7,699 bases of DNA from Deltaproteobacteria bacterium (GCA_024275855.1 JAJRYL010000016.1:1-7699), one strand, 5' to 3'. Shown: positions 1 to 6,487, counted from the stretch's first letter. Made by a program: numbers and translations. Notes: a model not told the origin generated them from the letters alone.

Positions 1-605
1 CCGCGAACGAACTTGCTCGCTCCGTCCATCGCTCCGTAAAAGTCGGCCTCTAAAGAGATATCTTTGCGCCTCTGCCGCGCCTCGTCGTCGGCGATCAAAC
101 CGGCGTTAAGGTCGGCGTCGATAGCCATCTGCTTACCCGGCATGGCGTCGAGAGTAAACCTCGCCGCTACCTCGGCAATACGCCCGGCACCCTTTGTGAT
201 AACCATAAAGTTGATGATGATCAAGATAGCGAAGATAATGAAACCGACGGCGTAATTTCCGCCGACGACAAAATTACCGAACGACCTGATGACCTGTCCG
301 GCGGCCCCGACCCCGTCTGAACCGTGAAGCAGAATGAGGCGCGTGGAAGCGACGTTCAAAGAGAGCCTGAAGAGCGTTACGATAAGCAGGATTGTAGGAA
401 AACTTCCGAAATCGAGAGGCCGCTTAAGATAGACGGAGATCAATATAATCACTATGGCGAGGGTTATGTTGAAGGTGATAAAGAGGTCGAGAATAATCGC
501 AGGTACCGGCAGAATCATCAGTACGAGCACGCCGACCACGGCAACCGGAATTATAAACTCCGAACCCTTTTTAAGCCTTAAAATATTCTCAGCAAGTGTC
601 GCCAT
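1..605 (-). CDS. flhA: Flagellar biosynthesis protein FlhA, N-terminal part (gene runs off the window)
   Basis: FlhA forms the nonameric ring of the flagellar type III export gate in the inner membrane. The reading frame opens at ATG 605-603 and stays open to base 1, giving residues 1-201 of a protein usually near 690-700 residues. Hydrophobic segments lie at about residues 17-37, 42-60, 68-80 and 108-137. The FHIPEP family signature is present at about 142-165 ([10 protein letters not shown], then [15 protein letters not shown]). Counting a constant offset of -5, the conserved charged residues known from Salmonella FlhA (R94, R147, R154, D158, K203) appear here as R89, R142, R149, D153 and K198. 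The window stops one residue before the expected equivalent of D208. A GGTGGTGAAGAG stretch just upstream can act as the ribosome binding site. It follows flhB by 42 bp as the last visible gene of the operon. Identification is secure; the C-terminal cytoplasmic domain cannot be judged. Confidence 0.97.
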   Translation of the reverse strand, partial: MATLAENILRLKKGSEFIIPVAVVGVLVLMILPVPAIILDLFITFNITLAIVIILISVYLKRPLDFGSFPTILLIVTLFRLSLNVASTRLILLHGSDGVGAAGQVIRSFGNFVVGGNYAVGFIIFAILIIINFMVITKGAGRIAEVAARFTLDAMPGKQMAIDADLNAGLIADDEARQRRKDISLEADFYGAMDGASKFVR

Positions 606-647
606 CTCTTCACCACCAATTCAGTATTGCGTTTTAATTAACGGAAA

Positions 648-1715
648 CTACCGTCCGGCCACCGTCTTATTCTTCAACCTGTATACGTACGCGAGTATCT
701 CCGCAACCGCCTTGTAAAGGGTAATGGGAATTTCCATTCCAACCTCAACGCTCTTGAATAACGAGCGGGCGAGCGGCTTGTCCTCAACAATCGTCACACC
801 GTGCTCTATCGCTATCTCTTTTATTTTCGCGGCGATAAGTCCCGCCCCCTTTGCTACAACCATAGGGCTCGCCGACTTATCCGGGTCGTACTTGAGCGCC
901 ACGGCAAGGTGAGTCGGGTTTGTAACGACAACATCGGCGTCTGGCACGTCCTGCATCATCCGCTTTCTCGCCATCTCTCTTTGAGCGCTCTTTATACGCG
1001 CCTTGACAACCGGGTCTCCCTCGGAACTCCGGGACTCCTCTTTTACATCCTCCTTCGTCATCTTCATACCCTTTTCGTGCTGCCACTTCTGGTACGCGTA
1101 ATCAATTATCGCGATTATAATCAGCACCCACACGGTCTGCAACATGACATTAAAACTTAACCTGGCGATATGAACGAAAGAGGTCGCGATCTCCATATCG
1201 ATCATCTGCGGCAGCGTTACCCACTCTTTTTTAATATTTAGATAGACGACGTAACTGAGTACGGAAACCTTAATTACCGACTTTACAAGCTCGTTAACGG
1301 CATTGATTGAAAATGTTTTTTTAAAACCCGATATCGGGTTGATCTTTGAAAAACTCGGCGAAAGCGGCGTACCGGTAAAGTTGAAACCTATTTGCAGCAG
1401 GTAGGCCAGAAAACCGAAAATCGGAATCGCGAAGGCCGGAGCCGTAAGAAAAAGAAAATCTTTTAAGAGCCGCCTGTAAAGGGCATACACGTCGGTAACG
1501 GTAAGTTCCGCATTGAACGGGTAGGCCGGGTGTTTAAAAAGCTTTAACATGCCTTCTGCGAACCAGCTCGAAAAAATGTACAAAATCATTATACCGCCGA
1601 AAAAGACGGCGAAGGTGGCAACCTCTTTACTGCTCGCGACATTACCTTTTTCGCGGGTCTCGGCCCGCTTTTGCGAGGTGGGTTGTTCGGTTTTGTCCTG
1701 ATCGTTATCGGCCAC
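648..1715 (-). CDS. flhB: Flagellar biosynthesis protein FlhB, export substrate-specificity switch
   Basis: FlhB is an inner-membrane part of the flagellar type III export gate. Its autocleaved cytoplasmic domain switches export from rod and hook subunits to filament subunits. The protein is 355 residues, normal for the family. It has a charged N-terminus (DKTEQPTSQKRAETREKG, a family hallmark), hydrophobic segments at about 32-58, 87-112, 140-160 and 186-208, then a basic cytoplasmic linker (about 210-255). The autocleavage motif NPTH is at 266-269 within VVVTNPTHLAVALKYD, so cleavage is expected between N266 and P267. The C-terminal domain is complete, with EDKPLAR at 311-317. The start codon is GTG at 1715-1713, directly after the fliR stop, with a GAGGGTGAT ribosome binding site inside the fliR end. 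This abutment suggests translational coupling. Identification is secure. Confidence 0.98.
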   Translation of the reverse strand: MADNDQDKTEQPTSQKRAETREKGNVASSKEVATFAVFFGGIMILYIFSSWFAEGMLKLFKHPAYPFNAELTVTDVYALYRRLLKDFLFLTAPAFAIPIFGFLAYLLQIGFNFTGTPLSPSFSKINPISGFKKTFSINAVNELVKSVIKVSVLSYVVYLNIKKEWVTLPQMIDMEIATSFVHIARLSFNVMLQTVWVLIIIAIIDYAYQKWQHEKGMKMTKEDVKEESRSSEGDPVVKARIKSAQREMARKRMMQDVPDADVVVTNPTHLAVALKYDPDKSASPMVVAKGAGLIAAKIKEIAIEHGVTIVEDKPLARSLFKSVEVGMEIPITLYKAVAEILAYVYRLKNKTVAGR

Positions 1716-2486
1716 CTACATCACCCTCATAATCGTGTAAACATTATTCCACATACCTTCCAACAGGCCCGTTACGGCGGTAATAAAGTAAGGCAGCATC
1801 AGGCTGAGCATAAAAAAACCGACCAATATCATTAAGGCGAACCCGACCACAAAGATATTTAACTGAGGCACCACCTTCGCAAGAAGTCCGTTACCGATAT
1901 TTACAAATGTTAAAATCGCTATTACAGGGGTCGCGAGTTTTGCGCCGATAATAAAAATATCTGCCGAGAACCGTATAAGCGAATCCGCAAACGGGCCTGA
2001 AAATGTAAAACCGTACGGCGGAATAAGCTCAAAACTTTTCCTGAGAGCGACTATCATCATCAGGTGGCCATCGAAACTGAGAAAGATAAGCACCGTAAGT
2101 ATAGACAACAGCCGCCCGATAACCGTAACCTGCGAAGCGCTTACCGGGTCGTATACGCTTGCCATGCTCAGTCCCATCTCAAACGACGCGAACTGCCCCG
2201 CAAACTCTATTCCGGTAAAGATAAATTTTATTACGAGCCCGATAGCCGCCCCGACGACAACCTCGGAGGCGATAGCGAGCACGAGAGAGAGCATATTCTG
2301 CGGCATAGGCACGTCCGCCATTAAAGGCGTAAGAAGCATAGTAAGAACGAGCACAAAACCCATCTTTACCCTCGCCGGAACATTGATAGCGCCGAAGATG
2401 GGAGCGACCGCGAGAATAGAACCCGTTCTGATAACGGTAAAAAGGAAGGTAGGCGTATGCAGAAGGAGATAATTCAACGGGTTCAT
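1716..2486 (-). CDS. fliR: Flagellar export gate protein FliR
   Basis: FliR is the single-copy subunit of the FliP5-FliQ4-FliR1 pore through which flagellar subunits pass. The product is 256 residues, typical length, and strongly hydrophobic with about six membrane segments. Recognisable family stretches are RTGSILAVAPIFGAINVPAR at 20-39, LSFDGHLMMIVALRKSFELI at 136-155, and GLLAKVVPQLNIFVVGFALM at 200-219. The ATG start at 2486 gives the usual short N-terminus before the first membrane segment. Its ribosome binding site is weak (AGGT about nine bases upstream). It ends with TAG at 1718-1716 and flhB begins on the very next base. Upstream is a 145 bp gap from fliQ, the largest break inside the operon, so FliR expression might be controlled partly separately. 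Identification is secure. Confidence 0.97.
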   Translation of the reverse strand: MNPLNYLLLHTPTFLFTVIRTGSILAVAPIFGAINVPARVKMGFVLVLTMLLTPLMADVPMPQNMLSLVLAIASEVVVGAAIGLVIKFIFTGIEFAGQFASFEMGLSMASVYDPVSASQVTVIGRLLSILTVLIFLSFDGHLMMIVALRKSFELIPPYGFTFSGPFADSLIRFSADIFIIGAKLATPVIAILTFVNIGNGLLAKVVPQLNIFVVGFALMILVGFFMLSLMLPYFITAVTGLLEGMWNNVYTIMRVM

Positions 2487-2554
2487 AAATCTATTACCTG
2501 TCCGCTCTTTGCGCTGTTGCGGTTATTGAAAATGTGAACAAAAGTAAAAGAAGA

Positions 2555-2570
2555 CTCTCTCTCTCTTTTT
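2555..2570. repeat. (CT)6 simple repeat followed by a T run (GA repeat in the mRNA)
   Basis: The plus strand reads six CT units (2555-2566) followed by four more T. On the operon transcript this is AAAAGAGAGAGAGAG, within a longer purine-rich tract reaching to about 2578. It lies in non-coding sequence between fliQ and fliR. Such dinucleotide runs can change length by replication slippage; here that would alter only spacing, not a reading frame. Confidence 0.8.
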
Positions 2571-2589
2571 CGTCTCTCAATTATTCAGA

Positions 2590-2630
2590 GGGCCTTTAAC
2601 AGGGCCCATGCGGCGGGGTGCGAAAGCGCC
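2590..2630 (-). other. Pair of small GC-rich hairpins after fliQ
   Basis: The first inverted repeat has arms GGGCC (2590-2594) and GGCCC (2603-2607) around an 8-base loop. The second has arms GGTGC (2617-2621) and GCGCC (2626-2630) around GAAA. The second folds better as plus-strand RNA, where its middle pair is a G-U wobble and the loop is a GNRA tetraloop; as minus-strand RNA that pair becomes a C-A mismatch. Neither is followed by a U-tract on the minus strand. They may shield the 3' end of upstream mRNA or be of no function. Confidence 0.4.
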
Positions 2631-2631
2631 G

Positions 2632-2901
2632 TTATTTAATATAATCCGGTATGCCGGATATCATGTGCGTAGTAAAGTTTATAAGCAGTTCCATCATCCA
2701 GGGCGCGAAGAAGAGCAAGGCCACCATAACGATAATAATCTTCGGTACAAACGTAAGCGTCATCTCCTGAATCTGCGTTACCGCCTGAAACAGGCTTATT
2801 GCAAGACCTATTACCATACCGCTCGCGAGTATAGGCGCCGAGACAAGTATCACCACCATTATGGTCTCTTTGCCGATCATCGTAATAAATTCAGGTGTCA
2901 T
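2632..2901 (-). CDS. fliQ: Flagellar export gate protein FliQ
   Basis: FliQ is the small two-helix membrane subunit, four copies of which join FliP and FliR in the export gate. The product is 89 residues, the standard family length. Two hydrophobic helices lie at about 15-37 and 51-73, separated by the conserved loop containing LFQAVTQIQEMTLTFVPKI at 37-55. The start is ATG at 2901-2899 with an AGGAAAAG ribosome binding site immediately upstream. It follows fliP by 30 bp and ends in TAA at 2634-2632, just before a pair of small hairpins. Identification is secure on length, motif and position between fliP and fliR. Confidence 0.97.
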   Translation of the reverse strand: MTPEFITMIGKETIMVVILVSAPILASGMVIGLAISLFQAVTQIQEMTLTFVPKIIIVMVALLFFAPWMMELLINFTTHMISGIPDYIK

Positions 2902-2931
2902 CTTTTCCTACCTTCCGTGCCTGAAATCAGG

Positions 2932-3759
2932 TCAGTGAAAGCTCTTCAACAGCGACCCGACAAGCAGGTACCACCCGTCGGCAAGTACAAAGAGCATAAG
3001 TTTAAACGGCAGCGAAATCATAACCGGCGGCAGCATCATCATACCCATCGACATAAGAACGCTCGCTACGACCATATCTATAACCATAAAAGGCAGATAG
3101 ATCAGAAACCCTATTTGAAAAGCCGTCTTCAGCTCACTGGTAATAAACGCGGGTACGAGAGCGAGCATGGATACCAGGCTTTTATCGGTCTTTATCTCTG
3201 CCAGCTCTTTTTCCGTCTTGCCGGAGTTTGCGAGTTCCTGAAAGAGCGTAATATCCTTCTTCCGGGTATTTTTAAGCATGAAACCTTTTAGCGGTTCCAT
3301 GGCTCTGGTAAAGGCGATGCTTTGCGAAATCTCTCCGCCCATGTACGGTTTTACGGCGGTCTCGTTTATCTTTATAAGCGCGGGCGACATAATAAAAAAG
3401 GTCAGGAACAGGGTCAATCCTATTAAGACCTGGTTAGGCGGAGACTGCTGCACGCCCATGGCCTGGCGCAGTATCGAAAAGACGATTAACAGACGCGTAA
3501 AAGAGGTCATCATAAGAATAAAAGCCGGCGCGAGCGTCATTAACGTAAGAAGCAGAACTATCTGTATCGCCTTTGTAACACCTTCGGGCCCTTCGGATCC
3601 ACCAATAGAAAGATCGATGGAAGGAAGGCTCAACGGGTCGGCAGCAATAGCGGTACCGGACAACAGGAGCGCTAAAAGTACGAAAGAGAGAATAAAAACT
3701 TTTCTGTTCATTTTCCACACGGTAGAAAGGGCGGTCTTATTATGCCGCCGTTTTATCAT
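2932..3759 (-). CDS. fliP: Flagellar export gate protein FliP
   Basis: FliP is the pentameric core of the FliPQR export pore. From the ATG at 3759 the product is 275 residues, slightly longer than the usual 245-260. A cleavable signal peptide is visible (VFILSFVLLALLLSGTAIA, residues 21-39, with AIA before the likely cleavage site), as is normal for FliP. Family signatures are PAFILMMTSFTR at 78-89, FSILRQAMGVQQSPPNQVLI at 94-113 and VLMSMGMMMLPPVMISLPFK at 234-253, followed by FVLADGW. The ATG at 3759 overlaps the fliO stop as ATGA but has no visible ribosome binding site and puts 20 mostly charged or polar residues before the signal core. A second ATG at 3711 (Met17) would give a textbook signal peptide with a modest GTGGAAA upstream. 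Function is certain; the start is not. Confidence 0.96.
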   Translation of the reverse strand: MIKRRHNKTALSTVWKMNRKVFILSFVLLALLLSGTAIAADPLSLPSIDLSIGGSEGPEGVTKAIQIVLLLTLMTLAPAFILMMTSFTRLLIVFSILRQAMGVQQSPPNQVLIGLTLFLTFFIMSPALIKINETAVKPYMGGEISQSIAFTRAMEPLKGFMLKNTRKKDITLFQELANSGKTEKELAEIKTDKSLVSMLALVPAFITSELKTAFQIGFLIYLPFMVIDMVVASVLMSMGMMMLPPVMISLPFKLMLFVLADGWYLLVGSLLKSFH

Positions 3760-4103
3760 TTACGAAAAAAGCTGAAACCCGGTTTCGTCCGGTCGGTCTT
3801 GTACTTTTTAATCTCTTCAAGAGCGTCCTCTCTGTCGAGAGTGGCAAGGCAGGTGATAGATTCCGCCGTTATGCCGAGCACCAGAACCTCTCCTGCGACA
3901 TCCACTATGCTCAAGCTCTTTTTCGGACCCAGGAAAGAGGTGGAGAGTACCTTTATAGGGGAAGACTGAGACCTGCCGAACCTGCCGCCTGCCCCGTTCA
4001 TATACTTTTTAAATAACCAGAGCAGAAGCAACATTACCGCAATTACGATACCGAGCATCAGTACCGTTTTAGCGAACATATAGAGGTAAGAGGAGTCCTT
4101 CAT
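3756..4103 (-). CDS. fliO: Flagellar biosynthesis protein FliO
   Basis: FliO is a small single-span membrane protein that helps FliP assemble into the export gate and is not part of the finished pore in studied species. The product is 115 residues. One membrane helix lies at about 10-29 (KTVLMLGIVIAVMLLLLWLF, residues 12-31). It is followed by a basic, glycine-rich stretch and a small cytoplasmic beta domain containing IKVLSTSFLGPKKSLSIVDV and LVLGITAESI, typical of the FliO/FliZ family. Its ATG overlaps the fliN stop as ATGA, and its own TGA overlaps an ATG of fliP in the same way. It lacks a clear ribosome binding site, consistent with translational coupling to fliN. FliO is poorly conserved, so the call rests on the domain pattern plus its place between fliN and fliP. 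Confidence 0.92.
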   Translation of the reverse strand: MKDSSYLYMFAKTVLMLGIVIAVMLLLLWLFKKYMNGAGGRFGRSQSSPIKVLSTSFLGPKKSLSIVDVAGEVLVLGITAESITCLATLDREDALEEIKKYKTDRTKPGFSFFRK

Positions 4104-4693
4104 GTCAGGTTGGAGATCCTTTCGGTAGGGCTTACGATATCGGTAAGTTTTATACCGAACCTGTCGTTTACAACAACGGTTTCGCCCTTTGCGACAAGGT
4201 GGCCGTTTACAAATATTTCCATAGGGTCTCCGGCAAGCTTATCAAGCTCCATTACCGCGCCCTGCCCGAGCGAGATAAGGTCTTTTATAAATAGCTGCGT
4301 TCTGCCGAGTTCCACCGATATGGTCACGGGTATATCGAGTATCAGCTCAAGGTTGGAAATACCCTTGCCCGACGCCTCGGCCTTTAACTCGCCAAACGTA
4401 GCCGCCGGCCTGTGCTGCACAACGGCGGTAGGCTCGGGCATTTCGGGCTGCGGCGCCGGAACAGCCGTGGCCTCTCCGGCCTCCTGCTCCGCCATAGCGG
4501 CGCCCCACGGGTCGTCTTCAGCGTCGCCTTCGGCGGCGGCCGCCTCTTCTTGTGCCGGAGCCTCTTCTCCCGCCGGAGCTTCCTCTGTTACAGGAGCTTG
4601 CTCGGCGGCGGCCTCTTTTTCGTCCGTACCTTCGGCGGCGGCTTGAGGCGCCTCAGTCTCTTCGCTCTTATTCTCGTCCTGTTCGTCAGCCAT
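4100..4693 (-). CDS. fliN: Flagellar motor switch protein FliN with acidic N-terminal extension
   Basis: FliN builds the lower part of the cytoplasmic C-ring with FliM and takes part in switching rotation and in docking export cargo through FliH. The product is 197 residues, against about 137 in E. coli. The C-terminal SpoA domain (about 115-195) is complete: LELILDIPVTISVELGRTQL at 115-134, then DPMEIFVNGHLVAKGETVVV at 156-175 and ITDIVSPTER-like IVSPTER at 186-192. Residues 1-60 are very rich in Glu, Ala and Pro, with 22 acidic residues counted by hand. They are followed by DDPWGAAMAEQE at 60-71, which resembles DDLWAEALSEQ near the start of E. coli FliN, so the extra length lies ahead of that motif. 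A strong AGAGGGGG ribosome binding site precedes the ATG. The start overlaps the end of fliM by 8 bp. Confidence 0.96.
   Translation of the reverse strand: MADEQDENKSEETEAPQAAAEGTDEKEAAAEQAPVTEEAPAGEEAPAQEEAAAAEGDAEDDPWGAAMAEQEAGEATAVPAPQPEMPEPTAVVQHRPAATFGELKAEASGKGISNLELILDIPVTISVELGRTQLFIKDLISLGQGAVMELDKLAGDPMEIFVNGHLVAKGETVVVNDRFGIKLTDIVSPTERISNLT
4550..4585 (-). repeat. Two in-frame 18 bp repeats in the FliN extension
   Basis: Two tandem 18 bp units (codons for residues 37-42 and 43-48 of FliN) encode EEAPAG and EEAPAQ. The plus-strand cores GCCGGAGCCTCTTCT (4554-4568) and GCCGGAGCTTCCTCT (4572-4586) differ at two of 15 bases. The surrounding extension is also GC-rich and compositionally simple. 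This suggests growth of the extension by local duplication. Confidence 0.75.
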
Positions 4694-5684
4694 TATAATT
4701 ATCCCCCTCTTCTTTTACGGCTAAAATCTGAATTGAGTAATGCTCGTCCTTTACACCCGGGCGCGCGATGAACTTTTCTTTCTCTTCAACAAGAACATCT
4801 ATCGGTTCGTGAACCTTCTGGTCGAGCTGAACAACGTCTCCGACCTTGAGGCTTAAAAGCTCGGAGAGGTTCAAGTCCGCCCTGCCGATACGCCCAGACA
4901 CTTTTACCTTTACGTGGTCGAGCTGCGCCCGTATGTTGCCACTCCACGCCTTGTCTATACCGTCAAGCTCGCCCTGCCGTACACCGTAGAGCTTGTCCCG
5001 GATAGGCTCCAATATCGTATACGGCACACAGAACGAAAAACGGTCGCTCTGGCTCTCTATCTCCATTTGAAAACTGTAAACGACGACAACCTCGCCAGCC
5101 CCGACAAGATTAACGAACTGGGGGTTGGTCTCCGAACGTACAAACTTGTGCTCGACAGGGTGAATAGGGCTCCATACCCCGTCCATCTCGTCAAAGATAA
5201 TATCGACAACCTTCTTTACGACCGACTGCTCGACATGCGTAAAGTCCCTGCCCTCTATGCGTGTATGAAAACGGCCATCGCCTCCGAAGTAGGTATCTAC
5301 GATTATAAAGACAAGCTCTGAAGAGAAGGCGAGCAGGGCCTGGCCCCTAAGTGGCGAAAGGTGAAAGATATTGAGGCTTGAGGGCATCTTAAGGTTGGCG
5401 AGAAAATCCGAGTACCGCATAGTCTCAATACCTTCGGAGGTAACGTCAACTCCTTTTCTGAGTAGATTAAAAAGCCCCTCGTTTACGGAGCGGCAGAACT
5501 TTTCGTTAATCATCTCAAGGCTCGGCATCTTGCCGCGCACCGAGCGCGCCTGATCTTCGAAATCGTAAACTACTACCCCGTCAACCTCTGTTACGGTAGC
5601 CCTTTTCTCGGTATCTATATCACCGTCGGAAAGCCCCTTTAAGAGCGCGTCTACCTCGTTTTGCGACAATATCTGTTCAGCCAT
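4686..5684 (-). CDS. fliM: Flagellar motor switch protein FliM
   Basis: FliM forms the wall of the C-ring, binds phosphorylated CheY and contacts FliG, so it controls the direction of rotation. The product is 332 residues, matching E. coli FliM (334). The N-terminal CheY-binding peptide is intact (LSQNEVDALL, residues 6-15), which implies a chemotaxis system with CheY elsewhere in the genome. The middle domain (about 45-230) contains YFGGDGRF at 132-139, whose GGDG is the GGxG loop that contacts FliG. The C-terminal SpoA domain (about 250-325) contains VKVSGRIGRADLNLSELLSL and VGDVVQLD. GGAAGG ten bases ahead of the ATG serves as ribosome binding site. It follows fliL by 46 bp and overlaps fliN by 8 bp. 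Identification is secure. Confidence 0.98.
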   Translation of the reverse strand: MAEQILSQNEVDALLKGLSDGDIDTEKRATVTEVDGVVVYDFEDQARSVRGKMPSLEMINEKFCRSVNEGLFNLLRKGVDVTSEGIETMRYSDFLANLKMPSSLNIFHLSPLRGQALLAFSSELVFIIVDTYFGGDGRFHTRIEGRDFTHVEQSVVKKVVDIIFDEMDGVWSPIHPVEHKFVRSETNPQFVNLVGAGEVVVVYSFQMEIESQSDRFSFCVPYTILEPIRDKLYGVRQGELDGIDKAWSGNIRAQLDHVKVKVSGRIGRADLNLSELLSLKVGDVVQLDQKVHEPIDVLVEEKEKFIARPGVKDEHYSIQILAVKEEGDNYNG

Positions 5685-5730
5685 GCGAATTTAACCTTCC
5701 ACTATCTGACACCATGAAAACCGGATACCG

Positions 5731-6288
5731 TTACTGAATAACAAACTCCGTGAAGTAAGCCGTCTTTACCGAATTGTCCGGCAGAAACTGATTAATTCTG
5801 TTTACTATCTCATCTCTCAGCTTGTACTTTCCCTCGACCGTGCCAATGTCGGCGTAACTCTTGGAGCTTAGAAGTATAATAATAGAGTCTCTAATCTTCG
5901 GGTCGTTCACCTTAAGGCTCTCGGCAGACTCAGGAGACGTAAGCTCAAGATTGAGCGTAAGCTTCAAGTACCGCCCTCCGGACTGGTCCTGAAGATTTAC
6001 GATAAAGGGTTTTAACAGCAGTACCGTTGGCCCCTCTGAGGCCGCGCCTTCGCTCTCGGCGCCGCCGTGTCCGCCGGACTTCTTCTTGGCTGTTTCGTGC
6101 TTGGCGGCCTTAACATCTTTACCGCCATCGGCAACCTCATCCCCGCCCCCGCCTTTTAGCAGAAAGAAAGCGGCGCCGCCGCCAACGAGCACAACAACGG
6201 CCACGATAATTATCAACATTTTTTTATTTGCAAGAAGACCACCCTTAGCCGCAGGTTTTTCCTCTTTTGCGTCGTCTTCGTCCGCCAT
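5731..6288 (-). CDS. fliL: Flagellar basal body-associated protein FliL
   Basis: FliL is a single-span inner-membrane protein whose periplasmic domain forms a ring around the MotAB stator and supports torque. The product is 185 residues. It has a short acidic and basic cytoplasmic tail (1-23), one membrane helix at about 24-44, a low-complexity linker rich in Gly, Lys, Ala and Glu (about 45-86), and the FliL domain from about 88 to the end. Family features are LLKPFIVNLQD at 91-101, RYLKLTLNLEL at 106-116, DPKIRDSIIILLSSKS at 129-144 and the closing TAYFTEFVIQ. A strong GGGGAGGAATAG precedes the ATG. It is the first gene after the sigma-54 promoter, so it heads the operon running to flhA. motA and motB, often just upstream in related clusters, are absent here. 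Confidence 0.95.
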   Translation of the reverse strand: MADEDDAKEEKPAAKGGLLANKKMLIIIVAVVVLVGGGAAFFLLKGGGGDEVADGGKDVKAAKHETAKKKSGGHGGAESEGAASEGPTVLLLKPFIVNLQDQSGGRYLKLTLNLELTSPESAESLKVNDPKIRDSIIILLSSKSYADIGTVEGKYKLRDEIVNRINQFLPDNSVKTAYFTEFVIQ

Positions 6289-6304
6289 CTATTCCTCCCC
6301 GTTT

Positions 6305-6342
6305 AAAAAAAAATTATAGCCGCCCCTACAGAGCTTTGCTAT
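6305..6342 (-). promoter_or_regulatory. Leader hairpin followed by nine U, ahead of fliL
   Basis: In the predicted fliL leader, arms ATAGC (plus-strand 6338-6342) and GCTAT (plus-strand 6316-6320) can pair. An inner stem GCUC/GGGC sits inside them across a small internal loop. After two A the RNA runs into nine consecutive U (plus-strand A 6305-6313), 13 bases before the ribosome binding site region. The shape resembles a weak intrinsic terminator or attenuator, but the stem is short and interrupted. It could equally be a chance A/T run. Confidence 0.35.
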
Positions 6343-6370
6343 TGCAATCTAAAGTAACTTGCTTATTAAA

Positions 6371-6387
6371 ATGCAATAGGCGTGCCA
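6371..6387 (-). promoter_or_regulatory. Sigma-54 (RpoN) -24/-12 promoter of the fliL operon
   Basis: On the minus strand the sequence reads TGGCACG-CCTA-TTGCAT, matching the sigma-54 consensus TGGCACG-N4-TTGCW at every defined base. The invariant GG (6386-6385) and GC (6374-6373) are ten bases apart, as required. Transcription should begin near 6361, giving a leader of about 73 bases before fliL. Sigma-54 promoters need an ATP-dependent enhancer-binding activator; two candidate activator sites lie 100-140 bp upstream. Such promoters commonly drive middle flagellar genes. Confidence 0.9.
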
Positions 6388-6487
6388 TACCACTTATTTT
6401 TTAAGCAATTATAACGTACTGAAAAGATTGAATAATATTTCACCATATCCGTTGACGCGCTCTACCACACAGATTAAAGCGCTTGAA

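Larger units (their letters stand above)
2487..2631 (-). other. Intergenic gap between fliQ and fliR
   Basis: This 145 bp stretch is the only sizeable gap inside an otherwise packed operon. Read on the minus strand, it holds two GC-rich potential hairpins just after the fliQ stop, then a purine-rich GA repeat, then AT-rich sequence before fliR. I see no sigma-54 or sigma-28 promoter motif, no clear sigma-70 promoter, and no U-tract after the hairpins, so an intrinsic terminator is not supported. The longest minus-strand peptide seen, a 10-codon frame from the ATG in GCCGCATGGGCC, has no supporting evidence. The hairpins may act in RNA stability or processing. Confidence 0.6.

Noticed and set aside
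2590..2630. An intrinsic terminator after fliQ
   Set aside because: The stems are short and no U-tract follows on the minus strand; the second stem even pairs better on the plus strand, where no gene ends.
2608..3291. Long plus-strand open frame (227 codons) opposite fliQ and fliP
   Set aside because: It lies antisense to two certain genes, its product is an odd Arg/Lys/His/Tyr-rich string with no recognisable domain, and no ribosome binding site or promoter supports it.
3278..3775. Plus-strand open frame (165 codons) opposite fliP
   Set aside because: Shadow of fliP codon usage; no independent coding signal and no family resemblance.
4110..4646. Plus-strand open frame (178 codons) opposite fliN, rich in Ser and Ala
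   Set aside because: Its composition is just the complement of the Glu/Ala/Pro codons of the FliN extension; no domain is seen.
6418..6430. Possible IHF site between the activator dyads and the sigma-54 promoter
   Set aside because: It matches only 7 of 9 defined positions of the consensus and misses the central C, which is common by chance in AT-rich DNA.
6446..6459. A third FleQ-like half-site (GTCA on the minus strand, 6453-6456)
   Set aside because: Only one half-site is present and the partner half is unrelated, so it is indistinguishable from chance.
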